DNA of 64,000 nt from Spirochaetales bacterium (GTDB taxonomy: Bacteria; Spirochaetota; Spirochaetia; SZUA-6). The notes under the pieces were generated by a model, which was given only the letters and a program-made list of their open reading frames with translations, had not been told where the DNA came from and made no database searches. The position numbers were made by a program, and so were the translations under genes. Positions 34,820 to 44,611 of this stretch are shown piece after piece. Where the stretch lies: contig JALUUM010000045.1 in NCBI GenBank assembly GCA_027021365.1, positions 17,113 to 81,112 of the forward strand. Reading direction: 5' to 3'. The first letter of the stretch is position 1. Each line of letters begins with the position of its first letter.

Positions 34820-35389
34820 TTATTCTTCTATTTCCCCCGCAGCTTCCAGGGCACTTAAGAAAATGTCATAGTCACCTGGCGAGTAGAATATAAAGTATAT
34901 CTTTTTCAAGGAGCCTTCCTTTGACTTTGTAAGAAAATCCTTTACCGCCCGGTAAGCAACGAGGGCAGCTTTTTCTTTGGGATATCCGTATATTCCCGTA
35001 GAAATTGCCGGAAAAGCTATTGTTTCTATCCCGAGTTTTGTCGCCTCTTCTAAGCTCCTCCTGTAACAACTTGCAAGTTTTGATTCCTCATTGCTTTTAC
35101 CGCCATGCCAGACCGGTCCGACAGTATGTATTACGTATTTTGCCTTTAACATGCCGCCTGTAGTTGCAACTGCATCTCCGGTGGGAAGACCATCGGGATA
35201 TTTTCCCTTTCTTATTTTCCTGCATTCCTCCAGTATTGCCGCCCCTCCTCTTCTGTGGATTGCCCCATCCACTCCACCTCCGCCCATCAGGCTGGAATTT
35301 GCGGCATTTACAATGGCATCCGTGTCCATTTCTGTTATGTCGCCTGTTTTTATGATAAGTTTCCCATCTAACAGTGTCTTTTCTCTCAT
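34820..35389 (-). CDS. Macro-domain ADP-ribose hydrolase (YmdB/MacroD-like)
   Basis: A 189-residue single macro domain. The ADP-ribose site is complete: [47 protein letters not shown] and [17 protein letters not shown]. Such enzymes remove ADP-ribose from proteins or deacetylate O-acetyl-ADP-ribose. GGAGGTG precedes the ATG. It is the first gene of the minus-strand run macro-NFACT-Memo-AMMECR1-kinase-like, a link between ADP-ribose removal and ribosome quality control that is suggestive but unproven. Confidence 0.94.
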   Translation of the reverse strand: MREKTLLDGKLIIKTGDITEMDTDAIVNAANSSLMGGGGVDGAIHRRGGAAILEECRKIRKGKYPDGLPTGDAVATTGGMLKAKYVIHTVGPVWHGGKSNEESKLASCYRRSLEEATKLGIETIAFPAISTGIYGYPKEKAALVAYRAVKDFLTKSKEGSLKKIYFIFYSPGDYDIFLSALEAAGEIEE

Positions 35390-35489
35390 ATTTTCACCTC
35401 CACCTTACCACAGTTACTATTTTCTGTGTCATCATCAATAATGAGATATAATATAAATATAACATATATGAGGAGCATCGGTAAGAAAG

Positions 35490-36611
35490 ATGATCGTAAG
35501 AAAGGTTTCAGTAACGTTGATTTTGATTTTCCTGATGGTTTTTCCCTTGTTATCTTCTATTGCCGATGAAAATGCCGAAGAAAGCTTAAGGATACTTGCA
35601 TTCAAAATGCTTGACAGTACAAATGGTTGGGCATTCATGGAAAATAGCGGGGAACCCGGAATATACAGGACGACAGACGGAGGTAAAAACTGGTATTATG
35701 TATCCCCTATTCAAAAAGGAAGCGAAAGGTACCGTACCCTCTCCTCAAGAGATTATCGTACATTCTTTCTCGATAAGAGCAATGCCTGGGTTGCCATTGC
35801 GAATTATAAGGGAGAATCCGAGTTTCCCAAGGGAGCTCCGATTGTTTACCATACGACCGACGGCGGAAGTAAATGGCAGGTATCGGATGCTCTTCCCCAA
35901 CAGGATCTGGCAGATTACTATTTTCCGATCTTCCTTCAATTCGTGAATGAACGGGTAGGGTGGCTGCTTGTAGATACAGGAGCTGCAGCGGGTCACCAGT
36001 ATGTTACACTCTACAGAACCTTGAACGGTGGGGCAACCTGGAAGATAATGTTTCCCTCGGGCGGTTCAACTGCCCAGATGAATGTAAACGGAAAGAGCGG
36101 AATGTTTTTTATCGATGAAGAAACAGGATGGGTAACAATTGGTGTCAGCCCCTATGACGTGCCTATTGTGGATGTAACGGAAAACGGCGGTGTGGATTGG
36201 AAGGGTATTGTTCTGTCCCGCTCCAAGGTAAACTGCTTTGCTTACTCACCCTTTGTCTTTTCACACAACAGGGGTTTTGTTCTTGTCGAGTGCAAAGAGG
36301 GTGAGAAGAACTCGTTGTACTGGACATCCGATGGGGGAAGAAGTTGGAAACACTACAATATCCCGGGAAGCATAGTGTATTTTGCAGATGAAGATATCGG
36401 ATGGTCGTGGAATGAATACTTCTATTTTACCGTAAACGGAGGAAAAAGCTGGCGGCGGCTGGGGAAACTTGATTCGGTAAAGAGTATTCAATTCAGTGGA
36501 AAATCTGAGGGCTGGGCAGTGACCGGTGGGAGGAAGAGAGATTCACTTTTCAGGACGAGTAATGGCGGTAAAAGCTGGATCAAGGTCGGAATCAACCTCC
36601 GCGAAAATTGA
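35490..36611 (+). CDS. Exported Asp-box (BNR/Ycf48-like) beta-propeller
   Basis: 373 residues with an N-terminal signal (residues 1 to about 24). Seven Asp-box motifs of the S/T-x-D/N-G-G-x-x-W type recur: TTDGGKNW, TTDGGSKW, TLNGGATW, TENGGVDW, TSDGGRSW, TVNGGKSW and TSNGGKSW. They imply a seven-bladed propeller like Ycf48 or sialidase folds. No catalytic sialidase residues are evident, so a binding or assembly role is likelier. The 3' end overlaps the convergent hybrid kinase by 20 bases. Confidence 0.88.
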   Translation: MIVRKVSVTLILIFLMVFPLLSSIADENAEESLRILAFKMLDSTNGWAFMENSGEPGIYRTTDGGKNWYYVSPIQKGSERYRTLSSRDYRTFFLDKSNAWVAIANYKGESEFPKGAPIVYHTTDGGSKWQVSDALPQQDLADYYFPIFLQFVNERVGWLLVDTGAAAGHQYVTLYRTLNGGATWKIMFPSGGSTAQMNVNGKSGMFFIDEETGWVTIGVSPYDVPIVDVTENGGVDWKGIVLSRSKVNCFAYSPFVFSHNRGFVLVECKEGEKNSLYWTSDGGRSWKHYNIPGSIVYFADEDIGWSWNEYFYFTVNGGKSWRRLGKLDSVKSIQFSGKSEGWAVTGGRKRDSLFRTSNGGKSWIKVGINLREN

Positions 36612-39399
36612 ATATCTGGTTTATCTTGTCGATTAGTTCTTCCGGTGAAAATGGTTTTTGCAAGAAAGCTATGCCAGAATCAAGTATGTGCTGGTGTGAG
36701 ATTGAGTTTTCGGTATAACCTGAAATATACAATACCCTGAGATCTTTTTCTTTCTCTTTATCCTTTTTCGCACGAAACTCAGAGTGGATCTTTTTAAGCA
36801 ATTCAGCCAGTTTAGGGCCATTTAATGAGCCTGGCATTATGACATCGGTAATCAGAAGGTCGAATGTACCCTTACCTTCCTCAAAGATTCTTACGGCTTC
36901 ATCTGTGCTTCCCGTCTCTGCAACGGTATAGCCGGCATTTTTCAGAATTCTGGAGGTAACATTTCTTACATAATCTTCGTCTTCTACCAGCAGGATCTTG
37001 ATTTTTTCGACAAGTGACTTGCTGCTCCTGGAATCTTCATCTTTCTTTGTAGAGGCGATAGATTCCACTGCGGGAAGGTATATCTTGAAAGTTGTTCCTC
37101 TTCCCGGTTCACTGTACACAAATATGTCGCCGCCTGTCTGTTTGGTTATGCCGTAAACCATTGAAAGGCCAAGACCCGTTCCTTTTCCCATTCCCTTGGT
37201 GGTAAAAAATGGTTCGAATATATGTTTGATTGTCTCTGAATCCATTCCAATTCCACTGTCACTTACCGCTAGCATTACATAGTCTCCTGGCTTGAAATCG
37301 ACATGCTTCTCCGTGTATTCCTTTCCCAGGTGAACTCTCCTTGTCTCGATGGTGAGTTTTCCTCCTTCGGGCATTGCATCTTTTGCATTGACCACAAGGT
37401 TCATGATTATCTGGTTGAGTTGATTCTGGTCTGACTTTACAAGGCAGGGGGCCTTGTCCGTTATCACCTTGAGATCTATGTTTTCCATTATCAGTCTTCT
37501 CAACATTCCTTCGAGTCCCTTTACCACTGTGTTGAGGTCCAGGGTTTCCACGGTAAGCATCTGTTTCCTTCCGAATGCCAGAAGCTGACTGGTCAGGGAG
37601 GCTGCCCGTTTTGCTGCATTCTTTATTTCATGCAGTTCGGAGACCAGATTCTTGTCCGTTACATCGTTCAAAAGCAGATCAGTGTAACCAATTATTGCGG
37701 TAAGTATATTGTTGAAATCATGTGCAATTCCGCCTGCCAGGGTTCCTATTGCTTCCATTTTTTGAGCCTGAACCAGTTGATTCTGAAGTTCCTTCCGCAT
37801 TTCAAGTTCTCGGCCAAGTTCTTCGAATAGGTTTGCATTCTCCAGTGCAACGGAAACCTGGTCTGCAAGGGTCTGAAGAAACTCGGTATCCTCGTCGGTA
37901 TATGTGGTATTCCCGTAAGATTGAACTGAAATAACCCCCGTTATCCTCTCCTTTGACTTAAGCGGAACAGTGAGAATCGCATTGGGAGGCGTGTTGGTTC
38001 CGTGGTACTCTTTTTCAATCACCCTCTTCAAATATCGGGGAAAATCATTCACAGTAAGAGAAACCTTGTTGTTTATAACATACCTGGTGGAGGGGTATGC
38101 GTTCTTTAAGGATGTTTTAAAGGGTCCGATATCTCTGCCTCGATCCGTAAAAATCCTGTAATCTACCGTCTCGTTTTTTTGATCAAACAGAGCTATATAT
38201 GCAGAATCGAAGGAGAACAACTTTCTTATCATCTTGAAAGTCCTGTCCAATAGTTCATCCGTTTCAAGGGTGCTGCTCACTGCCCTGGCAAGCCTGTTTA
38301 TTGCCGACAATCGTTCGGACTGCTTGGCCGCCTCCTCGTACAAGCGTGCATTGTGAAGGGCGACTGCTATCTGGTCTGCAACGATCGATAGAATATGTAC
38401 GTCTTCCTCTTTAAAGGCATTCTTTTCATTGCTCTGCACGTCGAGGACGGCAATTATCCTTCCCTTTATTCTTATTGGAAAGGCACATTCAGAGCGCGTT
38501 TCAAGTTCCACTTTATGCTTGACGAAGTAAGGATTCTTCTCCGTGTCAGGAATCACTTTTACCTCTCCATCCCTTACGGCCCATCCTATGATTCCCTCTA
38601 TTGGGAAACGCCTCATTGCGAGTTTGGCTATTTCCTTGTCCGCATCTATTGGATTGGAAAAGGAATATGCCCTTAGTATAAGCGAGTCATCCTCTACGAA
38701 CCATATACTGTTGTTGTAGTAACCGAGTATCGAACTTATGGCAGAGACCGTAGTTTTAAGTACCTCGCTCGTATCGAGGGAGCTGCCAATGGCCTTGCTT
38801 ACATTGGCAACGAGTTCTAAGAAGTGAGCCTTTCTCTTTATCTGCCTGTTTCTGAACTCTTCGATTTTTCTGTTATGAAAAGAGGTTATTATAACTATTG
38901 TGAAGCTTACGGAGTATAAAAAGAGTAATCTTTCGCAATTGACAGGCTGAGAAAATGTATCCAGCAGTACAATAGAGGTTGAAAGGACCGAAAGGATATA
39001 AACGAAAGCTGCTATGATTATTTCCCTTGGAGCAAGGAACAGCCCGCTCATGAATACCCCCAGTATCGGTACAAGGAGACGAACTTCGGGATTCGAATAG
39101 GAATTTAAGAGAAGGAAAACAGATTGGGCAATGGGCCAGGTGAGAACAAATATCATTGCGGCGGGAAGGTATCTTCCTTTCCTGTTCAATCCGTACGCGG
39201 TAAGGAACAGAAGAAAACCAAGAAATATATTGATAGTTGCCACGAATGACATTCTCTGTAACCTGTAAATCCATACCAGGGTAATTAAAAGTAACATGAC
39301 AATGAGGAAGATAGAGAGGAGCCTCGATTTTTTCTTCAGTACTTCATCGGTAATAGAGGCATCCGGTTCTGTAAAAATCATTAATAACTTTTTAAACAT
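36592..39399 (-). CDS. Hybrid sensor histidine kinase with two GAF domains and receiver
   Basis: 935 residues from ATG 39399; an in-frame ATG at 39528 would overlap the divergent MFS start and is unlikely. About six hydrophobic helices (about 25-185) come first, then two GAF domains (about 205-365 and 385-545; both have the fold pattern and [21 protein letters not shown] segments). The kinase core has [17 protein letters not shown] (His near 562), [22 protein letters not shown] and [14 protein letters not shown] receiver follows, with LLVEDEDYV and [10 protein letters not shown] (Asp near 853). No output domain is present, so a partner regulator is expected elsewhere. Confidence 0.93.
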   Translation of the reverse strand: MFKKLLMIFTEPDASITDEVLKKKSRLLSIFLIVMLLLITLVWIYRLQRMSFVATINIFLGFLLFLTAYGLNRKGRYLPAAMIFVLTWPIAQSVFLLLNSYSNPEVRLLVPILGVFMSGLFLAPREIIIAAFVYILSVLSTSIVLLDTFSQPVNCERLLFLYSVSFTIVIITSFHNRKIEEFRNRQIKRKAHFLELVANVSKAIGSSLDTSEVLKTTVSAISSILGYYNNSIWFVEDDSLILRAYSFSNPIDADKEIAKLAMRRFPIEGIIGWAVRDGEVKVIPDTEKNPYFVKHKVELETRSECAFPIRIKGRIIAVLDVQSNEKNAFKEEDVHILSIVADQIAVALHNARLYEEAAKQSERLSAINRLARAVSSTLETDELLDRTFKMIRKLFSFDSAYIALFDQKNETVDYRIFTDRGRDIGPFKTSLKNAYPSTRYVINNKVSLTVNDFPRYLKRVIEKEYHGTNTPPNAILTVPLKSKERITGVISVQSYGNTTYTDEDTEFLQTLADQVSVALENANLFEELGRELEMRKELQNQLVQAQKMEAIGTLAGGIAHDFNNILTAIIGYTDLLLNDVTDKNLVSELHEIKNAAKRAASLTSQLLAFGRKQMLTVETLDLNTVVKGLEGMLRRLIMENIDLKVITDKAPCLVKSDQNQLNQIIMNLVVNAKDAMPEGGKLTIETRRVHLGKEYTEKHVDFKPGDYVMLAVSDSGIGMDSETIKHIFEPFFTTKGMGKGTGLGLSMVYGITKQTGGDIFVYSEPGRGTTFKIYLPAVESIASTKKDEDSRSSKSLVEKIKILLVEDEDYVRNVTSRILKNAGYTVAETGSTDEAVRIFEEGKGTFDLLITDVIMPGSLNGPKLAELLKKIHSEFRAKKDKEKEKDLRVLYISGYTENSISHQHILDSGIAFLQKPFSPEELIDKINQIFNFRGG

Positions 39400-39479
39400 T
39401 TCGTATCGGTAGTATAAAGTATTACCGGATACAATAGTATAATGATATCTTGATAATGTAAATCTGTTGTATCGTTGCG

Positions 39480-39507
39480 TTGAAGCAGCTTCTGTAATAT
39501 ATATAAT
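39480..39507 (+). promoter_or_regulatory. Promoter of the MFS gene at 39517
   Basis: TTGAAG (39480-39485), 16-base spacer, TATAAT (39502-39507). Nine bases remain before the ATG, so the 5' leader would be two or three bases at most. Confidence 0.6.
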
Positions 39508-39516
39508 GTAGATGCA

Positions 39517-40803
39517 ATGAAATGGCATAGGGCACTTGCAGCTTTTCTTGGCCTTAAAAAGAATATGATAGTCCTCCTTTCAATGGTAATACTCGTTGGC
39601 CTGGGAGAGAAAATGGCAGAGCGTTTTCTCCCCCTCTACCTGGTAGCGCTCGGTGGCGGTGCGATTTCCGTGGGCCTTCTTAATGGCATGGACAACCTTT
39701 TGAGTGCCCTCTATTTATTTCCGGGGGGTTATGCAAGTGACAGGCTTGGTTACAAGAGGGCTTTGGTTCTGTTCAATCTTATAGCCATGGTGGGCTATAT
39801 CATTGTTATCATCTTTCCCTACTGGCAGGCCGTGATTATCGGGGTGATTTTCTTTCTTTCGTGGACTGCCATTTCACTCCCTGCAACGATGGACATGATT
39901 TCCAGGGTTCTTCCGAAGAACAAGCGCACAATGGGTGTTTCCATGCACTCACTCGTTCGAAGGATACCCATGGCTCTGGGTCCAATACTCGGTGGTTTGC
40001 TGATAGGTATCTTCGGGACAAAAACAGGGGTTCGTCTTGCCTTTGTCATTGCATTCATTCTTGGCGGTGTCTCACTCGTTATGCAACAGTTGATGATAGA
40101 AGAGGAGAAAAAGGGACAGGACAGTGAGAAAGTCAAAGCTGTAAGGGGATTCAAATTGATATCTCCCGCGCTTCGCAACCTCCTCGTATCCGATATTCTT
40201 GTCCGTTTCTGTGAACAGATTCCCTACGCTTTCGTCGTTCTATGGTGTGTAAACATAAACGGAATAACTCCCCTCCAATTCGGAGTTCTTACTACCATCG
40301 AAATGGCCACGGCCATGGTTATCTACATACCTATTGCATACCTGGCAGATAAAAACACAAAGAAACCATTTGTTGTCATTACATTTGGTTTTTTCACTCT
40401 CTTTCCGCTTATCCTTCTTTTCTCACGTACCTTCTGGATCATGGTAATAGCATTCGTAGTACGCGGCATGAAGGAGTTCGGTGAACCCACCCGGAAGGCA
40501 CTTATTATGGATCTGGCGCCGGAGGGCCAGAAGGCAAGCACCTTCGGAATTTACTATCTTATCAGGGACATCATTGTATCCTTTGCAGCTTTTGGTGGTG
40601 CATTTCTATGGAGTGCCACCTCTTCTGCAAGGCTTTTCGGCTTGTTTGGATTCGGCCAGAGGCTTCTGCCGTGGATAGAATCCTTTGCATCTCCCAAGGC
40701 CAATTTTCTTACAGCCTTCGGTTTTGGGCTTTTTGGTACGATCTACTTTGCTCTTTTCGGGAAAGATCTGAAATCCATGCCGGAAAAAGGCATAAGAAAA
40801 TAA
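39517..40803 (+). CDS. MFS transporter, drug-efflux-like
   Basis: A 428-residue protein with 12 hydrophobic helices. MFS motif A is clear after helix 2 (GGYASDRLGYKRAL), with a related sequence in the second half (AYLADKNTKKP). The central loop (about 190-220) is short and charged. The ATG has no Shine-Dalgarno but a promoter box ends nine bases upstream. A ChrB-domain gene follows 21 bases downstream. Substrate unknown; the ChrB neighbour hints at an anion or metal-stress role. Confidence 0.85.
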   Translation: MKWHRALAAFLGLKKNMIVLLSMVILVGLGEKMAERFLPLYLVALGGGAISVGLLNGMDNLLSALYLFPGGYASDRLGYKRALVLFNLIAMVGYIIVIIFPYWQAVIIGVIFFLSWTAISLPATMDMISRVLPKNKRTMGVSMHSLVRRIPMALGPILGGLLIGIFGTKTGVRLAFVIAFILGGVSLVMQQLMIEEEKKGQDSEKVKAVRGFKLISPALRNLLVSDILVRFCEQIPYAFVVLWCVNINGITPLQFGVLTTIEMATAMVIYIPIAYLADKNTKKPFVVITFGFFTLFPLILLFSRTFWIMVIAFVVRGMKEFGEPTRKALIMDLAPEGQKASTFGIYYLIRDIIVSFAAFGGAFLWSATSSARLFGLFGFGQRLLPWIESFASPKANFLTAFGFGLFGTIYFALFGKDLKSMPEKGIRK

Positions 40804-40824
40804 ACATGTTTCAAGGAGGAAAGT

Positions 40825-41256
40825 ATGAAGTGGGTAACCCGTTCGCATGTACATGTGGATAGAGTGGCATGTCCGTGGCTTATCAGGAGGTTTATCGATT
40901 CGGATGCGGAATTCATCTTCGTTCCGAAGAGCCGGGTGAAGAAGGTTGCAGAAGAGATGGGAGCTATCCCCTTCGATGCTCCCGATGTGGAATTGGGCCA
41001 TCATGAGGGGAAGTGTTCCTTCGAAACGATAAAAGAGCACTATGGACTTACAGACAGGGCTCTTTCCCGTATGGCGGAAATAGTACACAGTGCCGATGTC
41101 AAGGCGGACAGGAACGCAGACCCGATTGCTCCGGGGCTGGAGGCTATTGCCGTCGGATACAGCCTTCGTTTCCCGGACGACCAGGTGAACCTGGAGCTAC
41201 AATTCGAGCTTTACGATTCTTTGTATGCATGGTGCAGGCTGGAGACCGCAAAGTAG
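40825..41256 (+). CDS. ChrB C-terminal-domain protein (chromate-resistance-like)
   Basis: A 143-residue protein matching the Chrome_resist domain of ChrB: VTRSHVHVDRVACPWLIRRF, FDAPDVELGHHEGKCSFETI and DPIAPGLEAIAVGYSLRFPD. ChrB proper also has an N-terminal DNA-binding part, missing here. AAGGAGG precedes the ATG. Neighbouring ChrA is absent; an MFS gene is directly upstream instead. The function of stand-alone domains is not established. Confidence 0.85.
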   Translation: MKWVTRSHVHVDRVACPWLIRRFIDSDAEFIFVPKSRVKKVAEEMGAIPFDAPDVELGHHEGKCSFETIKEHYGLTDRALSRMAEIVHSADVKADRNADPIAPGLEAIAVGYSLRFPDDQVNLELQFELYDSLYAWCRLETAK

Positions 41257-41260
41257 GAGG

Positions 41261-41289
41261 TTGATAAAAAGCTTCCATCGCTGTAGTAT
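41261..41289 (+). promoter_or_regulatory. Promoter of the GDPD gene
   Basis: TTGATA (41261-41266), 17-base spacer, TAGTAT (41284-41289). The ATG at 41301 is 11 bases on, giving a leader of about four bases. Confidence 0.5.
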
Positions 41290-41300
41290 TGTCTTCGTCT

Positions 41301-42302
41301 ATGAAAAAAATTATTTACCTTCCTCTATTAGTTTTTCTCGGGGTTCTTCTTTCTCCGCTACTTTCAGAATCTTCACAACTTGCAAGTTTTGACATCGAGG
41401 CTCACAGGGGGGGACGTGACAGGAGACCGGAGAACACGCTTGCAGCATTCAGGTATGCAATAGGACTCGGAGTAACGACACTGGAGTTGGATACGGCAGT
41501 GACAAGAGACAGGGTAGTTGTGGTGAGCCACAATCCCAAATTGAACTATGCAATTACCAGGGATGAAATGGGGAAATTCATAGACAGATATAGGAACATC
41601 TTCATAAAGGATCTCACCTTTGAGGAATTGGAGAAATATGATGTCGGCCAGTTGAATCCTGCTTCCAGCTACTATTACAAGCACAGGGAGCAAAAGCCGG
41701 TCCCAGGGGAAAGAATACCTTCACTTGCAGAGGTTTTCGAGCTTACAGAGGAAATGCATGCGGATAATATCCGCTTCAACATAGAGATAAAGACATATCC
41801 TCCCTTTCCCGGGTACACCATACCAAGGGACGAGTTCGTAAGGCTCGTCATCGATGTTATAGAGAAGTATGGTATGGAAGGGCGGGTAATGATTCAATCT
41901 TTCGACTGGAACAGCCTTGCACTTGTCAGAAAATACGCTCCGAAGATTCCGCTTGGCTGCCTTATGGTAAGTTCATTTCACATTGGTGGTAAGCCCTATA
42001 ACCTGCAGCCCGGTTTGCCGGGTCCTTCACCGTGGCTTGCAGGTCTCGATTACGATGACTACAGAGGCCATGTTTCCAGGCTGGTAAAAGCTTTCGGTGG
42101 AGATGTTATCTCACCCTACTACAGGGATATCAGGAAGGACGATGTTGCAGAGGCCCATTCGCTCGGTTTGAAGATGGTTGTATGGACAGTGGACAGCAGG
42201 GAAGCCATGATAAGGCTGATATCCTGGGGAGTTGATGGTATAATTACCGATAAACCGGATTTGCTTCTCGAGGTAGTGAACTGGTACAGGAAAAAGAAAT
42301 GA
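41301..42302 (+). CDS. Glycerophosphodiester phosphodiesterase
   Basis: 333 residues from the ATG at 41301; an in-frame TTG at 41289 falls inside the -10 box. A signal peptide (1 to about 24) suggests export. The GDPD core starts with EAHRGGRDRRPENTLAAF, then LELDTAVTRD and VVSHNPKLN, covering the catalytic His pair and metal ligands; later IEIKTYPPF and MVWTVDSREAM, with DGIITDKPD at the end, are typical. It hydrolyses glycerophosphodiesters to glycerol-3-phosphate and an alcohol. Its stop overlaps the next start (ATGA). Confidence 0.92.
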   Translation: MKKIIYLPLLVFLGVLLSPLLSESSQLASFDIEAHRGGRDRRPENTLAAFRYAIGLGVTTLELDTAVTRDRVVVVSHNPKLNYAITRDEMGKFIDRYRNIFIKDLTFEELEKYDVGQLNPASSYYYKHREQKPVPGERIPSLAEVFELTEEMHADNIRFNIEIKTYPPFPGYTIPRDEFVRLVIDVIEKYGMEGRVMIQSFDWNSLALVRKYAPKIPLGCLMVSSFHIGGKPYNLQPGLPGPSPWLAGLDYDDYRGHVSRLVKAFGGDVISPYYRDIRKDDVAEAHSLGLKMVVWTVDSREAMIRLISWGVDGIITDKPDLLLEVVNWYRKKK

Positions 42303-42643
42303 AGGTAGATGGGATTTCCTTTGGAGAATTGATAATCGACGGAAAGCTTTACACCGAGGATATCGTTATCAGAGAGGGGAAGATAGAACCCCGTAAAAAA
42401 TCGGTATCCCGCATGATGAAGGCGAGGTATGGTCATACCCCTCTTACCGTACATGAGAATATCCCCTGGGACTGCGGCACACTTGTCATAGGAACGGGTA
42501 TTTACGGAAGCCTTCCCGTAACGGACGAGGTATTCGAAAAGGCGAAAGAGCTTGGAGTTAATCTTATAATAGAAAAAACGAAAGAAGCCCTGAAACATCT
42601 CGATGAAGCTGATACCAACTTCGTATTGCATCTGACCTGTTGA
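42299..42643 (+). CDS. Mth938-like domain protein (DUF498/NDUFAF3 family)
   Basis: 114 residues, the normal length of the family. ISFGELIIDGKLYTEDIVI, CGTLVIGTGIYGSLPV and GVNLIIEKTKEA are family landmarks. It overlaps the GDPD gene by four bases (ATGA) and so is translationally coupled to it. Members have a small alpha/beta fold of unknown bacterial function; the mitochondrial relative helps assemble complex I. Confidence 0.85.
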   Translation: MKVDGISFGELIIDGKLYTEDIVIREGKIEPRKKSVSRMMKARYGHTPLTVHENIPWDCGTLVIGTGIYGSLPVTDEVFEKAKELGVNLIIEKTKEALKHLDEADTNFVLHLTC

Positions 42644-42712
42644 TTTCATCTCAAACAAGTTCAGTTCCTTTAAATTTATACAATTATTTGATATGATGTA
42701 GCCTGAACCGTT

Positions 42713-44611
42713 CTACACTGCTTCTTCGTAGTCGAACTGGCTGTAGTAGATATCAGCATAGAAACCATTGGCCTTCAATAGTTCCTCATGTGTTCCCTGC
42801 TCGACGATATTGCCGTCACTCATTACGAGAATCAGGTCAGCATCCCGAACCGTTGAAAGCCTATGGGCTATGACGAAGCTCGTTCTGCCCTCCATCAAGT
42901 TGTCCATTGCCTTCTGAATTAGAATTTCTGTAAGCGTATCGACGGAGCTCGTTGCTTCGTCCAGTATCAACATGGGAGGATTGGCAAGAATAGCCCGGGC
43001 AATCGTTATCAGCTGCTTCTGTCCCGCAGAGATGTTGCTGGCTTCCTCGTTTATCACCATGTTGTAGCCATTGGTAAAGGTTCTTATAAAGTGATCAGCA
43101 TGGGCAATCTTTGCAGCCTCTATTACCTCTTCATCGGTAGCATCGAGCCTGCCGTAACGGATGTTTTCCATTATCGTGCCGTTGAAGAGCCAGGTATCCT
43201 GCAGAACCATTCCGAAGAGGCTTCTTAAGTCTTTCCTTGAGAATTCTTTTATATTATACCCGTCTATTAGAATCTGCCCACTCGTTACATCGTAGTACCG
43301 CATGAGAAGCTTTACCATAGTTGTTTTGCCTGCCCCCGTAGGGCCGACTATTGCTATCTTGTGGCCTGCCTCTGCTACGGCGGAAAAATCCTTTATCACT
43401 ATCTTGTCAGGGGTGTAACCAAAGTGGACATTCCTGAACTCAACCCTGCCTTTTACCTCTTTGAGCTTTACAGGATTCTTCGTTTCAGGTACCTCTTCCT
43501 CCTCCGAGAGGAATTCGAAGATACGTTCCGCAGCCGCTGCAGTCTGCTGAAGCACATTGCTGATGTTTGCAAGCTGTGCAAGTGGCTGAGTAAAGTTTCG
43601 TACATACTGGATAAAGGCCTGTATATCGCCGACGGTTATGACCTTTTTTACTGCAAGCCAGCCGCCTAAGATACTTACCGCCACATAACCCAGGTTGCTC
43701 ACGACCAGCATGAGAGGCTGCATCATGCCGGAGATAAAACGGGCCTTCCATGCAGACTGGTAAAGGGTGTCGTTGAGCCTGTTGAATTTTTCCATACTCT
43801 TATCTTCACCATTGAAAGCCTTCATAACGATATGCCCGCTGTACATCTCCTCTACATGTCCGTTTACATGGCCTATGTAGTCCTGCTGCTGCCTGAAGTA
43901 TTTTTGCGAGTACTTTATGATTACTCCGACCAGTATGGTGGAGAGAGGAATGATTGCAAGAGCCACGAGGGTCATCTTCCAGCTTATTGTAAGCATCATT
44001 ATGAGGATACCTATAACGCTTATCACCGAAGTGACTATCTGAGATAAGCTCTGGCTAAGGGTTCTGTTTATCGTATCAACATCGTTGGTTATACGTGAAA
44101 GCACCTCGCCGTGGTTGGTTCCGTCGAAGTACTTCAATGGCATCCTGTTTATCTTCTCGGCTATATCCCTTCTTAGACGATAGGTGATCTTCACCGAGAT
44201 TCCCGCCATTATCCAGCCCTGGATATATGCAAGAAGTGTAGAAAAAAGGTACAGTCCGAGAACTATGAGAAGGATATGCCCTATATATTGAAAATCGATG
44301 TTACCCCTTCCGCTTATCTTTGCTATGACACCTTCGAAAAGCCTGGTAGTTGCCTTGCCAAGTATCTTGGGGCCCAGTATCCTGAAGGCCGTTGCACCTG
44401 CGGCAACTACAAGAATTATAACAATTGCAAGCTTGTATGCACCGAGGTAGCGGATAAGTCTCTTCATCGTGCCCTTGAAATCCCTGGCCTTTTCACCGGT
44501 CCCCATGCCCATGTGCCTGCCACCGAAGAAGCCCCTCCTTCCCGAACCCGGTCCAAATGCAGGCTTTCCCGAAGTGTTCGATGTGCCTTCGTAGGATTTC
44601 TTGTCACTCAT
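42713..44611 (-). CDS. ABC exporter half-transporter (MdlB-like)
   Basis: A 632-residue fused membrane and ATPase protein. A Gly-rich N-terminal tail (about 1-40) precedes six helices. The ATPase has Walker A GPTGAGKT, the signature ISAGQKQ, Walker B LILDEATSSVD and AHRLSTV. It overlaps the start of the paired half-transporter's stop by four bases. With the 763-residue partner it should form a heterodimeric multidrug- or lipid-type exporter controlled by the MarR gene upstream. Confidence 0.93.
   Translation of the reverse strand: MSDKKSYEGTSNTSGKPAFGPGSGRRGFFGGRHMGMGTGEKARDFKGTMKRLIRYLGAYKLAIVIILVVAAGATAFRILGPKILGKATTRLFEGVIAKISGRGNIDFQYIGHILLIVLGLYLFSTLLAYIQGWIMAGISVKITYRLRRDIAEKINRMPLKYFDGTNHGEVLSRITNDVDTINRTLSQSLSQIVTSVISVIGILIMMLTISWKMTLVALAIIPLSTILVGVIIKYSQKYFRQQQDYIGHVNGHVEEMYSGHIVMKAFNGEDKSMEKFNRLNDTLYQSAWKARFISGMMQPLMLVVSNLGYVAVSILGGWLAVKKVITVGDIQAFIQYVRNFTQPLAQLANISNVLQQTAAAAERIFEFLSEEEEVPETKNPVKLKEVKGRVEFRNVHFGYTPDKIVIKDFSAVAEAGHKIAIVGPTGAGKTTMVKLLMRYYDVTSGQILIDGYNIKEFSRKDLRSLFGMVLQDTWLFNGTIMENIRYGRLDATDEEVIEAAKIAHADHFIRTFTNGYNMVINEEASNISAGQKQLITIARAILANPPMLILDEATSSVDTLTEILIQKAMDNLMEGRTSFVIAHRLSTVRDADLILVMSDGNIVEQGTHEELLKANGFYADIYYSQFDYEEAV

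Noticed and set aside
39400..39528. 43-codon N-terminal extension of the hybrid kinase
   Set aside because: It would overlap the start of the divergent MFS gene and that gene's promoter; its sequence is not membrane- or kinase-like.
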